Virus record (IMG/VR): IMGVR_UViG_3300009550_000023 | Coordinates: 1 to 47,004 of that record | DNA length: 47,004 nt | Source: a virus | Strand: one strand, 5' to 3' | In this document: one piece after another, positions 6,436-12,877 of the stretch | Layout of the letters: every line of letters begins with the position of its first letter | How positions within the stretch are numbered: position 1 is the first letter of the stretch | Made by a program: the position numbers and the translations under genes | The notes under the pieces: generated by a model | Seen by the model: the letters and a program-made list of their open reading frames with translations, nothing else | What the model was told of the DNA's origin: nothing | Database searches by the model: none

Positions 6436-6625
6436 TAAATATTACTCCACCTCTACGGACTAATTCATTTTTAATTTTTCTTTTATCTCTTGGACGAGTA
6501 TTATCTGCATTATATTTTTCTATTAATTCAGCTTTACTAAATCCCGTAATCCATGGATGATTTGTTTCAATTTTACCTGTTTGCCTGTTTCTTACAGCAA
6601 TACTTTTTCCTAACTTAATTGGCAT
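6428..6625 (-). CDS. Small conserved basic phage protein
   Basis: The 65-residue protein starts MPIKLGKSIAVRNRQTGK and ends NELVRRGGVIFND. I recall similar short proteins (MAVKLGK start, KNELVRRG end) in T4-like cyanophages, always hypothetical. It overlaps both neighbours by 8-11 bases. No domain or catalytic motif is visible. Confidence 0.65.
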   Translation of the reverse strand: MPIKLGKSIAVRNRQTGKIETNHPWITGFSKAELIEKYNADNTRPRDKRKIKNELVRRGGVIFND

Positions 6626-6749
6626 ACTTATCGTTTAAATATTTTAATAGTTCATATATACCCCAACCAATTACAGCCCATAATGCAATATTAAATGCAA
6701 CATAAGCAAAATTGAGTGGGAACCAAAATAGATTTGTTAAAAATTCCAT
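6615..6749 (-). CDS. 44-residue membrane protein
   Basis: Its ATG overlaps the stop of the HAD gene (TAATG), and its end overlaps the next gene by 11 bases. The sequence (MEFLTNLFWFPLNFAYV, then IALWAVIGWGIYELL) is almost wholly hydrophobic with a charged tail, so it is a membrane peptide with one or two helices. Function unknown. Confidence 0.55.
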   Translation of the reverse strand: MEFLTNLFWFPLNFAYVAFNIALWAVIGWGIYELLKYLNDKYAN

Positions 6750-7354
6750 TATATTTTTTTCACCTTTCCTGTTTTGTTAACTAAAAATGCTTCAAAACTG
6801 ACATGTGGAAATTCTCTCTTTAGTTCTAATAAAGCAGTTAAATTTTCCATGTGGTCATCAAATAATCTTATACGTGCATACTTTTCTGTTTGTAAATATT
6901 TTCTAAATATTATTTGTTTAGCTGCCGCACTGGATTTATTTGACATATTACCAGCTCTTTCAACATATACCTTATCCATTGGAATACCATTCTCTTCAAA
7001 TGTTCTAATGAATAAATCTCTATCATCCATATCAGCTCTAGCCGTTACGATTATTACTTTACTTCCTGCTCTTGTTGCATTCTTAATAATAGCTTTTGCT
7101 TTATTAATCATTCTACCAATTGGTATAGCAGTTTTATAAAAAATCTTTGATGATTTAAATTGGCCATAATCATAATACTCACCTTTTTTTAATTTATACT
7201 TATTAAATTCTTTAGGTGTTAAAATTTTTACAACCTTATTTCCACTCTTAACTTGAACCTTAGCATCTGTTGTAAACATAGTATCATCAATATCAAAGAT
7301 AGTTAAACCTTTGTTTGATTCCGCTAAGTATTGTTCGAAGTTAATTGCTTCCAT
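6749..7354 (-). CDS. HAD-superfamily phosphatase with a capsid-targeting-like N-terminus
   Basis: HAD enzymes hydrolyse phosphate monoesters through an Asp nucleophile. Motif I is FDIDDTMF at about residues 19-26, and motif II is VTARAD; the late acidic pair is in LFDDHMEN. Length is 201 aa. The first residues MEAINFEQYLAES match the pattern M-x2-4-F/Y-x-x-Y/F-I/L-x-E of T4 capsid-targeting sequences, with LAE as a possible gp21 protease site. Transcription probably starts at the promoter 7363-7391, whose -10 box ends only 8 bases before the ATG. Substrate unknown; nucleotide or RNA-end phosphatase are possible. Confidence 0.75.
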   Translation of the reverse strand: MEAINFEQYLAESNKGLTIFDIDDTMFTTDAKVQVKSGNKVVKILTPKEFNKYKLKKGEYYDYGQFKSSKIFYKTAIPIGRMINKAKAIIKNATRAGSKVIIVTARADMDDRDLFIRTFEENGIPMDKVYVERAGNMSNKSSAAAKQIIFRKYLQTEKYARIRLFDDHMENLTALLELKREFPHVSFEAFLVNKTGKVKKI

Positions 7355-7362
7355 AGAATTAT

Positions 7363-7391
7363 ATTATAACACATTTTTAGTGTTTTGTAAA
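7363..7391 (-). promoter_or_regulatory. Extended -10 sigma70-like promoter
   Basis: Minus strand: -35 TTTACA (7386-7391), 17-base spacer ending TGT, -10 TATAAT (7363-7368). It lies 8 bases ahead of the HAD gene ATG, so the mRNA would have almost no leader. Confidence 0.85.
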
Positions 7392-7404
7392 CTGTTAATT
7401 CTAT

Positions 7405-7608
7405 TTATTTTAAATAGGTTCTTATCGCTTCAATTTTATCATGAGCATCAGCTATTTTTTCAACTTCTTTCTCAATAGTTTCTACAATATCGATGTGCTC
7501 ACCGATTCCAACGGAATTCCTTTGATAAACTAATATATTAGCTTTGGCTACTTCTATTTCACCTTCTAACTTAGCAATTAGTGCTTTCAATAAATGGTTA
7601 TCAATCAT
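7405..7608 (-). CDS. Small helical hypothetical protein
   Basis: The start chosen is the ATG at 7606-7608 because AAAGGAG precedes it by five bases; the frame is open further upstream but without a ribosome site. The 67-residue product is helical with heptad-like spacing (LLKALIAKLEGEIEVAKANI, then IEKEVEKIADAHDKIEAI). Its ribosome site is inside the last codons of the nuclease gene. Function unknown. Confidence 0.7.
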   Translation of the reverse strand: MIDNHLLKALIAKLEGEIEVAKANILVYQRNSVGIGEHIDIVETIEKEVEKIADAHDKIEAIRTYLK

Positions 7609-7609
7609 T

Positions 7610-8335
7610 TTATCTCCTTTGATTAGGCCACATTTGCCTACGTTTATATTCTGCAATAGTTTCTTTTAATTTACCAATGTGTTCATCTCGGTCCCCAATA
7701 AATACTTGAGGTCCTTCATCACCAGCTATTGCAACCACTAATTTTTTAATAGGTCTTCCAGTTCTTTCTTCCCACATAACTGCGTATCCAGCTGCTTGCA
7801 TAAAATAACCTTGGACCCATTCTTCTTTCTTTAATTTCTTTGAAGTTTTCCAATCTATTATAGCTTCTTCACCATTCCATTGACCAACTAAATCTACTCG
7901 ACCTGCAATACCTAGATGTTTTGAATATAAAGGTACTTCCATTGCATAAACTTTCTGTAAGTTAGCATCAACAATTGGTTGTATATCTTTAAAGGTTTGT
8001 ATGTTATGTGGTAGTTCACCTTCCAAATAATCTTCTTTATTACTTACATAGTTTTCCAATATGTTATGCACTTGAGTACCACGAGTACTTGCAATACGAG
8101 ATACTCTATTTGCTTCCTCTTCCCCTACGCGCGCACGCCATGCGGCTATTCCTTCTTCACTTAATATTTTTAGGACTGTTGTAATTGATGGATAAGCATG
8201 TCCTTCAGGGTCTAGATAAGTTCTACCAGTTTCTTTAGTTTCTGTTTTTAAATCATCATATCCTATATTAACTAATTCTTGTGGAAATCTTTGAGTACTT
8301 CCATCTACGTATAAATTACTAGTTGTCATAACCAT
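7610..8335 (-). CDS. PD-(D/E)XK family nuclease (RecB/Cas4-like exonuclease)
   Basis: The core motifs are GRVDLVGQW (the Asp) and AIIDWKTSK (Asp-x-Lys), the metal-binding pattern of RecB-type nucleases. A helical motif with Gln/Tyr follows (YFMQAAGYAVMWEE), as in Cas4/AddB-type domains. Length is 241 aa. The N-terminal segment YPSITTVLKILSEEG...WRARVGEEEAN is shared, as I recall, with exonuclease-like proteins of marine T4-like phages. No Fe-S cysteines are visible, unlike Cas4. It overlaps the GroES-like gene at the start and probably acts in DNA recombination or host DNA breakdown. Confidence 0.8.
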   Translation of the reverse strand: MVMTTSNLYVDGSTQRFPQELVNIGYDDLKTETKETGRTYLDPEGHAYPSITTVLKILSEEGIAAWRARVGEEEANRVSRIASTRGTQVHNILENYVSNKEDYLEGELPHNIQTFKDIQPIVDANLQKVYAMEVPLYSKHLGIAGRVDLVGQWNGEEAIIDWKTSKKLKKEEWVQGYFMQAAGYAVMWEERTGRPIKKLVVAIAGDEGPQVFIGDRDEHIGKLKETIAEYKRRQMWPNQRR

Positions 8336-8595
8336 TAGAATACCGCCTTAATATGTTCATCACTTACAATAACAGCCGCTTTACCTTCAACTGTGACTGG
8401 CAATGATTTTGACCAATCTAAAAATATTCTTTTACCTGCTTCTATTTGACCATTTGCACTTGAACCTACAGATAAAACCAATCCTGGTTTTTGTCCTTTA
8501 TCTAAATCAGCTCCACTAGATAGTATTATTCCACCAACGGTGGTTTCTTCCTTTTCTACTTCTGTCACTAATACGTTATTTCCTAATAATTTCAT
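8335..8595 (-). CDS. GroES/Cpn10-like co-chaperonin
   Basis: The 86-residue protein has the Cpn10 barrel features: start LLGNNVLVTEVEKEETTVGGIILSS, a GxVLSVG-type strand (PGLVLSVGSS), and the tail VIVSDEHIKAVF. In T4 the functional analogue gp31 works with host GroEL to fold the capsid protein gp23. The mobile loop (residues about 17-32) contains GGIIL, the hydrophobic GroEL-contact tripeptide type. It overlaps its neighbours by a few bases on each side. Confidence 0.85.
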   Translation of the reverse strand: MKLLGNNVLVTEVEKEETTVGGIILSSGADLDKGQKPGLVLSVGSSANGQIEAGKRIFLDWSKSLPVTVEGKAAVIVSDEHIKAVF

Positions 8596-8837
8596 TTTGT
8601 TTTTATGTTGCTCCTATCTTTTGGTGGCATACCAGATTTAATTCTATCTTGTACTTCTTTCCATCCATCACCGGCTCTGGATAATACAGATTTACCACCA
8701 TCAAAATCTATATTTATTTTTGAATAGTATCCTTGGATATTTGGATTATCTTTTAAATATTGTACTTTGTCATCGTACGACATCATCTTTTCAAACACTT
8801 CATCTGTATCAGTATTTTTAAATTCATACGTTGGCAT
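8592..8837 (-). CDS. FmdB-like small protein lacking the zinc cysteines
   Basis: The start chosen is the ATG at 8835-8837, since MPTYEFKNTDTDEVFEK is the standard FmdB-type opening (MPxYEF). FmdB proteins normally carry a zinc ribbon with CxxC pairs; no cysteine is present here, so the domain has lost zinc or serves another role. The rest (GDGWKEVQDRIKSGMPP) matches the tail of phage FmdB-like proteins. Length is 81 aa. Often annotated as a transcriptional regulator in phages, without proof. Confidence 0.65.
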   Translation of the reverse strand: MPTYEFKNTDTDEVFEKMMSYDDKVQYLKDNPNIQGYYSKINIDFDGGKSVLSRAGDGWKEVQDRIKSGMPPKDRSNIKTK

Positions 8838-9384
8838 GTTGAAACCACTCCGGTATTTTTCTATTGGTCCAAACCATATTGAACCTATCTTGTTTTGTTT
8901 TATAGAACGCACGATATGATTCAATTGGACATTCCATAATACATTCTGGATTGCTAGCCATTGCTAATCTAAACTGAGTTGGACCTACATTGGTAGGTAT
9001 ATTGTTAGGTGCTTTAGATAAAGCATTCCTAAGTTTATTATCAGTCATATGTGTTCTATTGTACCTGTATTTATACTCATCACAAAGAGCAATAAAATGA
9101 TTATAATGCCACATATAATTTTCTTTACTTTCCCTTGTCCATATTGTACTTGGATGATTGAAATGGCAAGCCTTATAGAGTATATCTTCCCTATCATCAT
9201 TGAGTTTCCAATATTGAACTCTTACTTTTCCTGATTTAGATAATCTACGTTCCATAATCCCATCGACCATGCGATGAGTTGTAGATAACATTTGAGCGGA
9301 CTCAACAATCATTTTAACTACATGTTTATCACATTGCTGTTGAGCCGCTTTTATTGGGTCACTATCAAGTATAAAAATATTCAT
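8824..9384 (-). CDS. Conserved phage protein related to pyrimidine-dimer glycosylase-like proteins
   Basis: The 186-residue protein begins MNIFILDSDPIKAAQQQCDKHVVKMIVESAQMLST when read in parts: MNIFILDSDP, then QQCDKHVVKM. From memory this block is conserved in T4-like cyanophages and has been likened to pyrimidine-dimer excision enzymes (T4 DenV type), which bear a HxxK-like helical core. WTRESKENYMWHY and YRNTRH-like YRYNRTH segments are also conserved. The promoter -10 box ends 7 bases before the ATG, predicting a leaderless mRNA. DNA repair is likely but unproven. Confidence 0.6.
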   Translation of the reverse strand: MNIFILDSDPIKAAQQQCDKHVVKMIVESAQMLSTTHRMVDGIMERRLSKSGKVRVQYWKLNDDREDILYKACHFNHPSTIWTRESKENYMWHYNHFIALCDEYKYRYNRTHMTDNKLRNALSKAPNNIPTNVGPTQFRLAMASNPECIMECPIESYRAFYKTKQDRFNMVWTNRKIPEWFQHANV

Positions 9385-9391
9385 AATGTAT

Positions 9392-9420
9392 ATTATAACA
9401 CAGTTTAACGTAAATGTAAA
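9392..9420 (-). promoter_or_regulatory. Extended -10 sigma70-like promoter
   Basis: Minus strand: -35 TTTACA (9415-9420), 17-base spacer ending TGT, -10 TATAAT (9392-9397). The ATG of the gene at 8824-9384 begins 7 bases after the -10 box. Confidence 0.85.
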
Positions 9421-9573
9421 CTATTCTTTTTTCTTTTTCCTTTTCATTCGATGTATTTTAGCATAAAAGTTATGTTGTCTTATCTCTCGAATGTCTTTCA
9501 CCAATCTTCTTCTATTTCTAGCTCTTGAAGATTTTATCATTCTATCTGCTTTGTTTGGTAATTCTTTATCCAT
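9421..9573 (-). CDS. Small Arg/Lys-rich protein
   Basis: The start is the ATG at 9571-9573, preceded by AAAGGAG at good spacing; the frame extends ten codons further upstream without a ribosome site. The 50-residue product (MDKELPNKADRMIKSSRARNRRRL, given in part, ending KRKKKKE) is strongly basic and likely binds nucleic acid. Function unknown. Its stop directly abuts the -35 box of the next promoter. Confidence 0.6.
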   Translation of the reverse strand: MDKELPNKADRMIKSSRARNRRRLVKDIREIRQHNFYAKIHRMKRKKKKE

Positions 9574-9632
9574 TGTTGCTCCTTTGAATAATTGAGTTAA
9601 CATAATAACAGATTGTCTAATAGGCTGCCTCC

Positions 9633-10061
9633 TTATTTTACTATGAGATTAGGAAAAGTATCACTAATTAATTTTTTAGTAATACCATTTATTTTTAGCT
9701 TTTTATCTTTAGCTAAACAGAGCATATCTGCATCTTCTGCATGTAATGACTCTAGTAAACTTATAAACATACTTTCTCTTCTGATAGCATCTACTTCATT
9801 AGCAACTGGTCCTTTGAAAAAGTATTTAAACCTTCTATGGGCTCTGTATAGAGTTTGATACTCATACCCCTTTGGTGCATCATCCCTGGTATAAGGCGGT
9901 GTGCCTTCAGGTAATAAACTTACGACATCAGCATCGAAAGCGACTCTTAATACGTCACGTAATGCTGGGTGATTCATCTTTCTTAAATATTCCATCTTTT
10001 CAGCTTTTGTTTTAAGCTTAGATGCTTTATTAAGTACTTCTGAGATTAACGGTTTCGCCAT
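9633..10061 (-). CDS. Conserved T4-like phage protein (DUF6433-like)
   Basis: The start is taken as MAKPLISEVLNKASKL because this matches the usual N-terminus of a conserved protein in T4-like cyanophages (DUF6433, from memory). The 142-residue product is helical; the blocks LRKMNHPALRDVLRVAFDADV and LLPEGTPPYT are the family hallmarks. It overlaps the end of the RNase H gene by 32 bases. Its position next to rnh suggests a replication role, such as helicase loading, but that is inference. Confidence 0.7.
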   Translation of the reverse strand: MAKPLISEVLNKASKLKTKAEKMEYLRKMNHPALRDVLRVAFDADVVSLLPEGTPPYTRDDAPKGYEYQTLYRAHRRFKYFFKGPVANEVDAIRRESMFISLLESLHAEDADMLCLAKDKKLKINGITKKLISDTFPNLIVK

Positions 10062-10917
10062 TGTAAAATTCCTCCACGACTTCAATCAATTGATTACATC
10101 TCTTTTTTATTAAATAATTTAAAACTCTCATTCGCGGTGCGATTGGTTGTTCTATAAAAGTATTTATAATGTTATTTTCTATATCATCAGGAATCTCAGT
10201 TAAATCAATTAACCTTTTATTCCTTTGATAATTCCTATAGATATTCTCATCCATACATTCTCTGAGATTATCTGATTTTTCTAACCAATCATCTATCCTT
10301 GTTTGTCTCAAAGGTGATTGACTTTTTTCTGTAATAAATGTATCATCAGCTGATAGAACGTTTGGTATACCATCACCTGCATCTCCTCTCATAATATGAT
10401 TAAATAAATAAGTCCTAGGATTATTATCTTTATCCTTAACTAATTTTTTTTGCATAGGTGAGAATTGTTTTACATTTTTAAACTTTTGTAATTGTATAAA
10501 ATCTTTATCAGATGATATAATCATTATAGGTTCATCTTGTCCAAACTCTTGGGTTTTTAAAGTAAGTGCTCCTATTATATCATCAGCTTCACAACCTTCC
10601 ATGTGAATAACTTTATATGGTAGATACTCTTTTATTTCAGTACGTACTAAATCAAGTACTCTAAATACTTCTCCCCAATCTTGAGAATCATCGGTATCTC
10701 TGTGTTTCTTTCTATTTGCTTTATACTCAGGAAAGTATTCTCTTCTCCAAGTATTCATACCATCACAGCATATAACCATTTGTCCATATTCATTCCTGTA
10801 TTTTTTGTTATACATTCGAATAGAATTAAGTATCATATGCCTAATCATATCTTCGTCATTTAGCTTTTGAATAAAAATATTCGATAAAGCAATTTGGTTA
10901 AAATCAAGTAATATCAA
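10030..10917 (-). CDS. rnh: RNase H / 5'-3' exonuclease (T4 Rnh, FEN-1 family)
   Basis: It removes RNA primers during lagging-strand synthesis. FEN-type acidic residues are visible: LLDFNQ near the start, CCDGMNTWRREYFPEYKANR, MEGCEADDIIG, SSDKDFIQL and GDAGDGIPN (the H3TH entry). Length (295 aa) is close to T4 RNase H (305 aa). The start codon is a TTG at 10915-10917, since no ATG is suitable and GGAG lies seven bases upstream. A 31-residue membrane peptide overlaps its first codons. Confidence 0.9.
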   Translation of the reverse strand: MILLDFNQIALSNIFIQKLNDEDMIRHMILNSIRMYNKKYRNEYGQMVICCDGMNTWRREYFPEYKANRKKHRDTDDSQDWGEVFRVLDLVRTEIKEYLPYKVIHMEGCEADDIIGALTLKTQEFGQDEPIMIISSDKDFIQLQKFKNVKQFSPMQKKLVKDKDNNPRTYLFNHIMRGDAGDGIPNVLSADDTFITEKSQSPLRQTRIDDWLEKSDNLRECMDENIYRNYQRNKRLIDLTEIPDDIENNIINTFIEQPIAPRMRVLNYLIKKRCNQLIEVVEEFYNGETVNLRST

Positions 10918-10999
10918 AATAATCTCCTATTAATATAAATCCATAAGGTAATATAACCCATGCGAAAAAGGTTAATACCCACCAACTAATCTCTGTCAT
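10904..10999 (-). CDS. 31-residue membrane peptide
   Basis: A run of three ATG codons follows GGAG; the third (10997-10999) has the best spacing. The peptide (MTEISWWVLTFFAWVILP, then YGFILIGDYFDIT) is one hydrophobic helix. It overlaps the genes on both sides (by 14 bases each), which fits a translated gene in this compact operon. Function unknown. Confidence 0.5.
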   Translation of the reverse strand: MTEISWWVLTFFAWVILPYGFILIGDYFDIT

Positions 11000-11423
11000 C
11001 ATCATCTCCGTCTAAGTCAAAATCAGGGTCAAAGAATATTTCCATTTGTTCCATTGACTGTTCAAGTTGCTTACTGGTTTCAGCAATCTTTTTTGTCTTA
11101 ATGTACATTTTATCTAATTCTCTTGTTAAATCATGTGGCATTCCGAGATATCTATTTAACATTGCATTAAATAGGTTTACCATTACATACATATCTCTGG
11201 ACTCAGGATATTCTTCATTCCTAAATTCCATACCTTCGAATATTCTCCAATCTGATAATACTCCATCTTGAATTACATGCTCTATATAATTCAAAAACTC
11301 TTGTGTCATTGCTACGCATTCAACACTTGCTTCTGCTACCATATCAGCTGATTGTTGGAGCTCATCAGCCATTTGTTTCTTTTTCATTTCCTCAGAAGTA
11401 GGAAACTTTATTATTTTACCCAT
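10986..11423 (-). CDS. Conserved hypothetical helical protein with acidic tail
   Basis: I recognise the general type, as similar proteins occur in T4-like cyanophages beside rnh, but no function is known. The 145-residue protein starts MGKIIKFPTSEEMKKKQ, is helical in the middle (MYVMVNLFNAMLNRYLGMPHD) and ends in an Asp-rich tail (DFDLDGDDDDRD). The promoter -10 box lies 11 bases ahead of the ATG, leaving little room for a ribosome site. Confidence 0.7.
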   Translation of the reverse strand: MGKIIKFPTSEEMKKKQMADELQQSADMVAEASVECVAMTQEFLNYIEHVIQDGVLSDWRIFEGMEFRNEEYPESRDMYVMVNLFNAMLNRYLGMPHDLTRELDKMYIKTKKIAETSKQLEQSMEQMEIFFDPDFDLDGDDDDRD

Positions 11424-11434
11424 ATATAAGATAT

Positions 11435-11463
11435 ATTATATCACAGTTTTATTCATTTGTAAA
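11435..11463 (-). promoter_or_regulatory. Extended -10 sigma70-like promoter inside the end of the upstream gene
   Basis: Minus strand: -35 TTTACA (11458-11463), 17-base spacer ending TGA, -10 TATAAT (11435-11440). The -35 and half of the spacer encode the last residues (QFTNE) of the gene at 11449-11901. Confidence 0.85.
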
Positions 11464-11901
11464 CTGTTTTTTTAAGTTTTTAACACTATTACCGCCAATA
11501 CGTACATTGATAATCCCATTGTAGTAATCCTCACGAAGTAATACGCTATTATCGAATTGTTCTTTTGCTTCCAAATAAGCACATTCTCCTTTAGATTTGC
11601 AAAGGTGAAGTATTTCCCTATGGTATATATCTTTTCCTTGAAATGCGACTTCTTCATTTAATTGTTTATTTGAACCAAAGTAATCTCGCCAATCAGACTC
11701 GACTAATAATCTTTTTCTCCGTTTGCGAGTTTTTGTAATAGGTAAGGTTTTCTTGGACCAGAAAAATTTTTTTCCAATATATTTTCTATTCGTGCCACGA
11801 TTAGTAATAACGTAAACAAAACCGTAATAGTCATCCGAACTAAAATTCTCTGGAGGTTCGTACGGTCTTCCATTATAAACCCAAGGGCTAATCATTATCA
11901 T
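11449..11901 (-). CDS. GIY-YIG-like endonuclease-related protein
   Basis: The 150-residue protein has YGFVYVITNRGTNRKYIGKKFF, a degenerate GIY-YIG core (GFVYVI then YIGKK) with a basic patch behind it (KTRKRRKRLL) and a conserved ESDWRDYFGS block. Such proteins occur in T4-like cyanophages as putative endonucleases. Here it is not inserted into another gene, so it is not clearly a homing endonuclease. The first ATG may be at 11899 or 11893. Its last codons contain the -35 box of the promoter at 11435-11463. Confidence 0.7.
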   Translation of the reverse strand: MIMISPWVYNGRPYEPPENFSSDDYYGFVYVITNRGTNRKYIGKKFFWSKKTLPITKTRKRRKRLLVESDWRDYFGSNKQLNEEVAFQGKDIYHREILHLCKSKGECAYLEAKEQFDNSVLLREDYYNGIINVRIGGNSVKNLKKQFTNE

Positions 11902-12040
11902 AGTAGTTAAAGTCTAAATCATTAGTCTCTTCGTCATCGTTGGTTGGTTCACCACAATGCGGACAAAAATTCACTTTAACATCTCTATCGTCTGCCCTAA
12001 TTACTATTCGGTTATAACAGTATTCGCACTCTAAAATCAT
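11888..12040 (-). CDS. Small zinc-ribbon protein
   Basis: The 50-residue protein has two CxxC pairs, CEYC near the start and CPHC in the middle, separated by about 20 residues, followed by an acidic tail. This is the classic minimal zinc ribbon. The ATG overlaps the glutaredoxin stop (ATGA) and its end overlaps the next gene by 14 bases. Probably binds nucleic acid or protein; partner unknown. Confidence 0.7.
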   Translation of the reverse strand: MILECEYCYNRIVIRADDRDVKVNFCPHCGEPTNDDEETNDLDFNYYDND

Positions 12041-12270
12041 ACTCTACGTATTCCTCTTGACCATTCTTCTAATTCTGTATAACCACCCACTCTTTCGCCA
12101 TTTACTTTTATTTGTGGAAAAGTTCTAGCTGTTGGAAATTTTTCAAACAATTCTTCTCTTGTAAAATCTACACCTAATTGTTTGTACACATATTCATAAT
12201 CCTTTTGTTCACATAAAGCTTTTGCTCTATCACAATAAGGACACATTGGTTTTCCATATATCTCTATCAT
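12037..12270 (-). CDS. Glutaredoxin
   Basis: Glutaredoxins reduce disulfides and supply electrons to ribonucleotide reductase. The dithiol active site is Cys10-Pro-Tyr-Cys13; the cis-Pro motif TFPQIKVNG and the glutathione-site GGYTEL follow at the expected places. Length is 77 aa, as for T4 thioredoxin/glutaredoxin-type proteins. It is in one operon with nrdA and nrdB, with the cytochrome gene in between, and its start overlaps the cytochrome stop by 4 bases. Confidence 0.92.
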   Translation of the reverse strand: MIEIYGKPMCPYCDRAKALCEQKDYEYVYKQLGVDFTREELFEKFPTARTFPQIKVNGERVGGYTELEEWSRGIRRV

Positions 12271-12710
12271 TTCATTGTCTCCTCAATAAATTTCCCTATA
12301 GTATCTATATCGCTATCTGATAACATTCCTGCTTGAGCCCACATTGTTGAACTCATCGAACCTACTTCTTCCCTATTTTTGTACGCATATAACTTTTCAG
12401 AAATATACGATGCATCTCTTCCGGCAAGTTTGGGAAAGACTGCCATTCCTTGACCTTCTTGTCCGTGACACGCTGCGCATCCTGCCCAAAGTCCTTTAAT
12501 GGAACTATAAGGATCTGCGTTGGCAATTTCTTTTTTCCTTTGTTCAATCTCAACAACCGTGCCATTGATTTTAACATATTCTTCATAACATTCTCCATAA
12601 CATGAGTGGCCTCCACCAACTCCAGTATATTCTAAATTTGGATATACTTTAGCGGCAAAAAATAATCCTATTGCCATACATCCCATTAATACCATTCCTA
12701 ATTCTTTCAT
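12267..12710 (-). CDS. Membrane-anchored c-type cytochrome
   Basis: The 147-residue protein starts with a hydrophobic export/anchor segment (residues about 4-21), then a periplasmic part. The heme c attachment motif is Cys78-Ala-Ala-Cys81-His82 (CAACHG), followed by PKLAGRDASYI and a C-terminal LSDSDIDTIGKFIEE helix, as in cytochrome c4/c5/c553-type domains. Met119, Met123 or Met129 could be the distal ligand. An extra Cys37-x3-Cys41 pair lies before the domain. Heme attachment would need the host Ccm system. It sits between nrdB and glutaredoxin with coding overlaps on both sides, so it is not a stray insertion. Electron transfer to a host oxidase is inferred. Confidence 0.88.
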   Translation of the reverse strand: MKELGMVLMGCMAIGLFFAAKVYPNLEYTGVGGGHSCYGECYEEYVKINGTVVEIEQRKKEIANADPYSSIKGLWAGCAACHGQEGQGMAVFPKLAGRDASYISEKLYAYKNREEVGSMSSTMWAQAGMLSDSDIDTIGKFIEETMK

Positions 12711-12877
12711 ACAAATTTTCCTATTAAATAAAAAGATAATAACATAAAGCCAAACACTAATACTTGTACTACTGACATTATAGCAACTTGTTTCATTGGA
12801 TGTACATCATGTATCTTTTCTACCCAAGATTCACTTGGTGATAAATTTATCACCTGTAAAACTTTTTCTTTTTTCAC
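12707..12877 (-). CDS. 56-residue membrane protein upstream of the cytochrome
   Basis: It starts at a GTG overlapping the nrdB stop (GTGA) and ends in an ATGA overlap with the cytochrome start. The C-terminal half (VAIMSVVQVLVFGFMLLSFY) is one TM helix, and the N-terminal half is soluble (NLSPSESWVEKIHDVHP). The double overlap suggests coupled synthesis with the cytochrome, so it may be its membrane partner. No family recognised. Confidence 0.6.
   Translation of the reverse strand: MKKEKVLQVINLSPSESWVEKIHDVHPMKQVAIMSVVQVLVFGFMLLSFYLIGKFV

Noticed and set aside
12362-12619. 85-residue frame inside the cytochrome gene
   Set aside because: It is a shifted frame of the cytochrome, which has the heme motif and family features.
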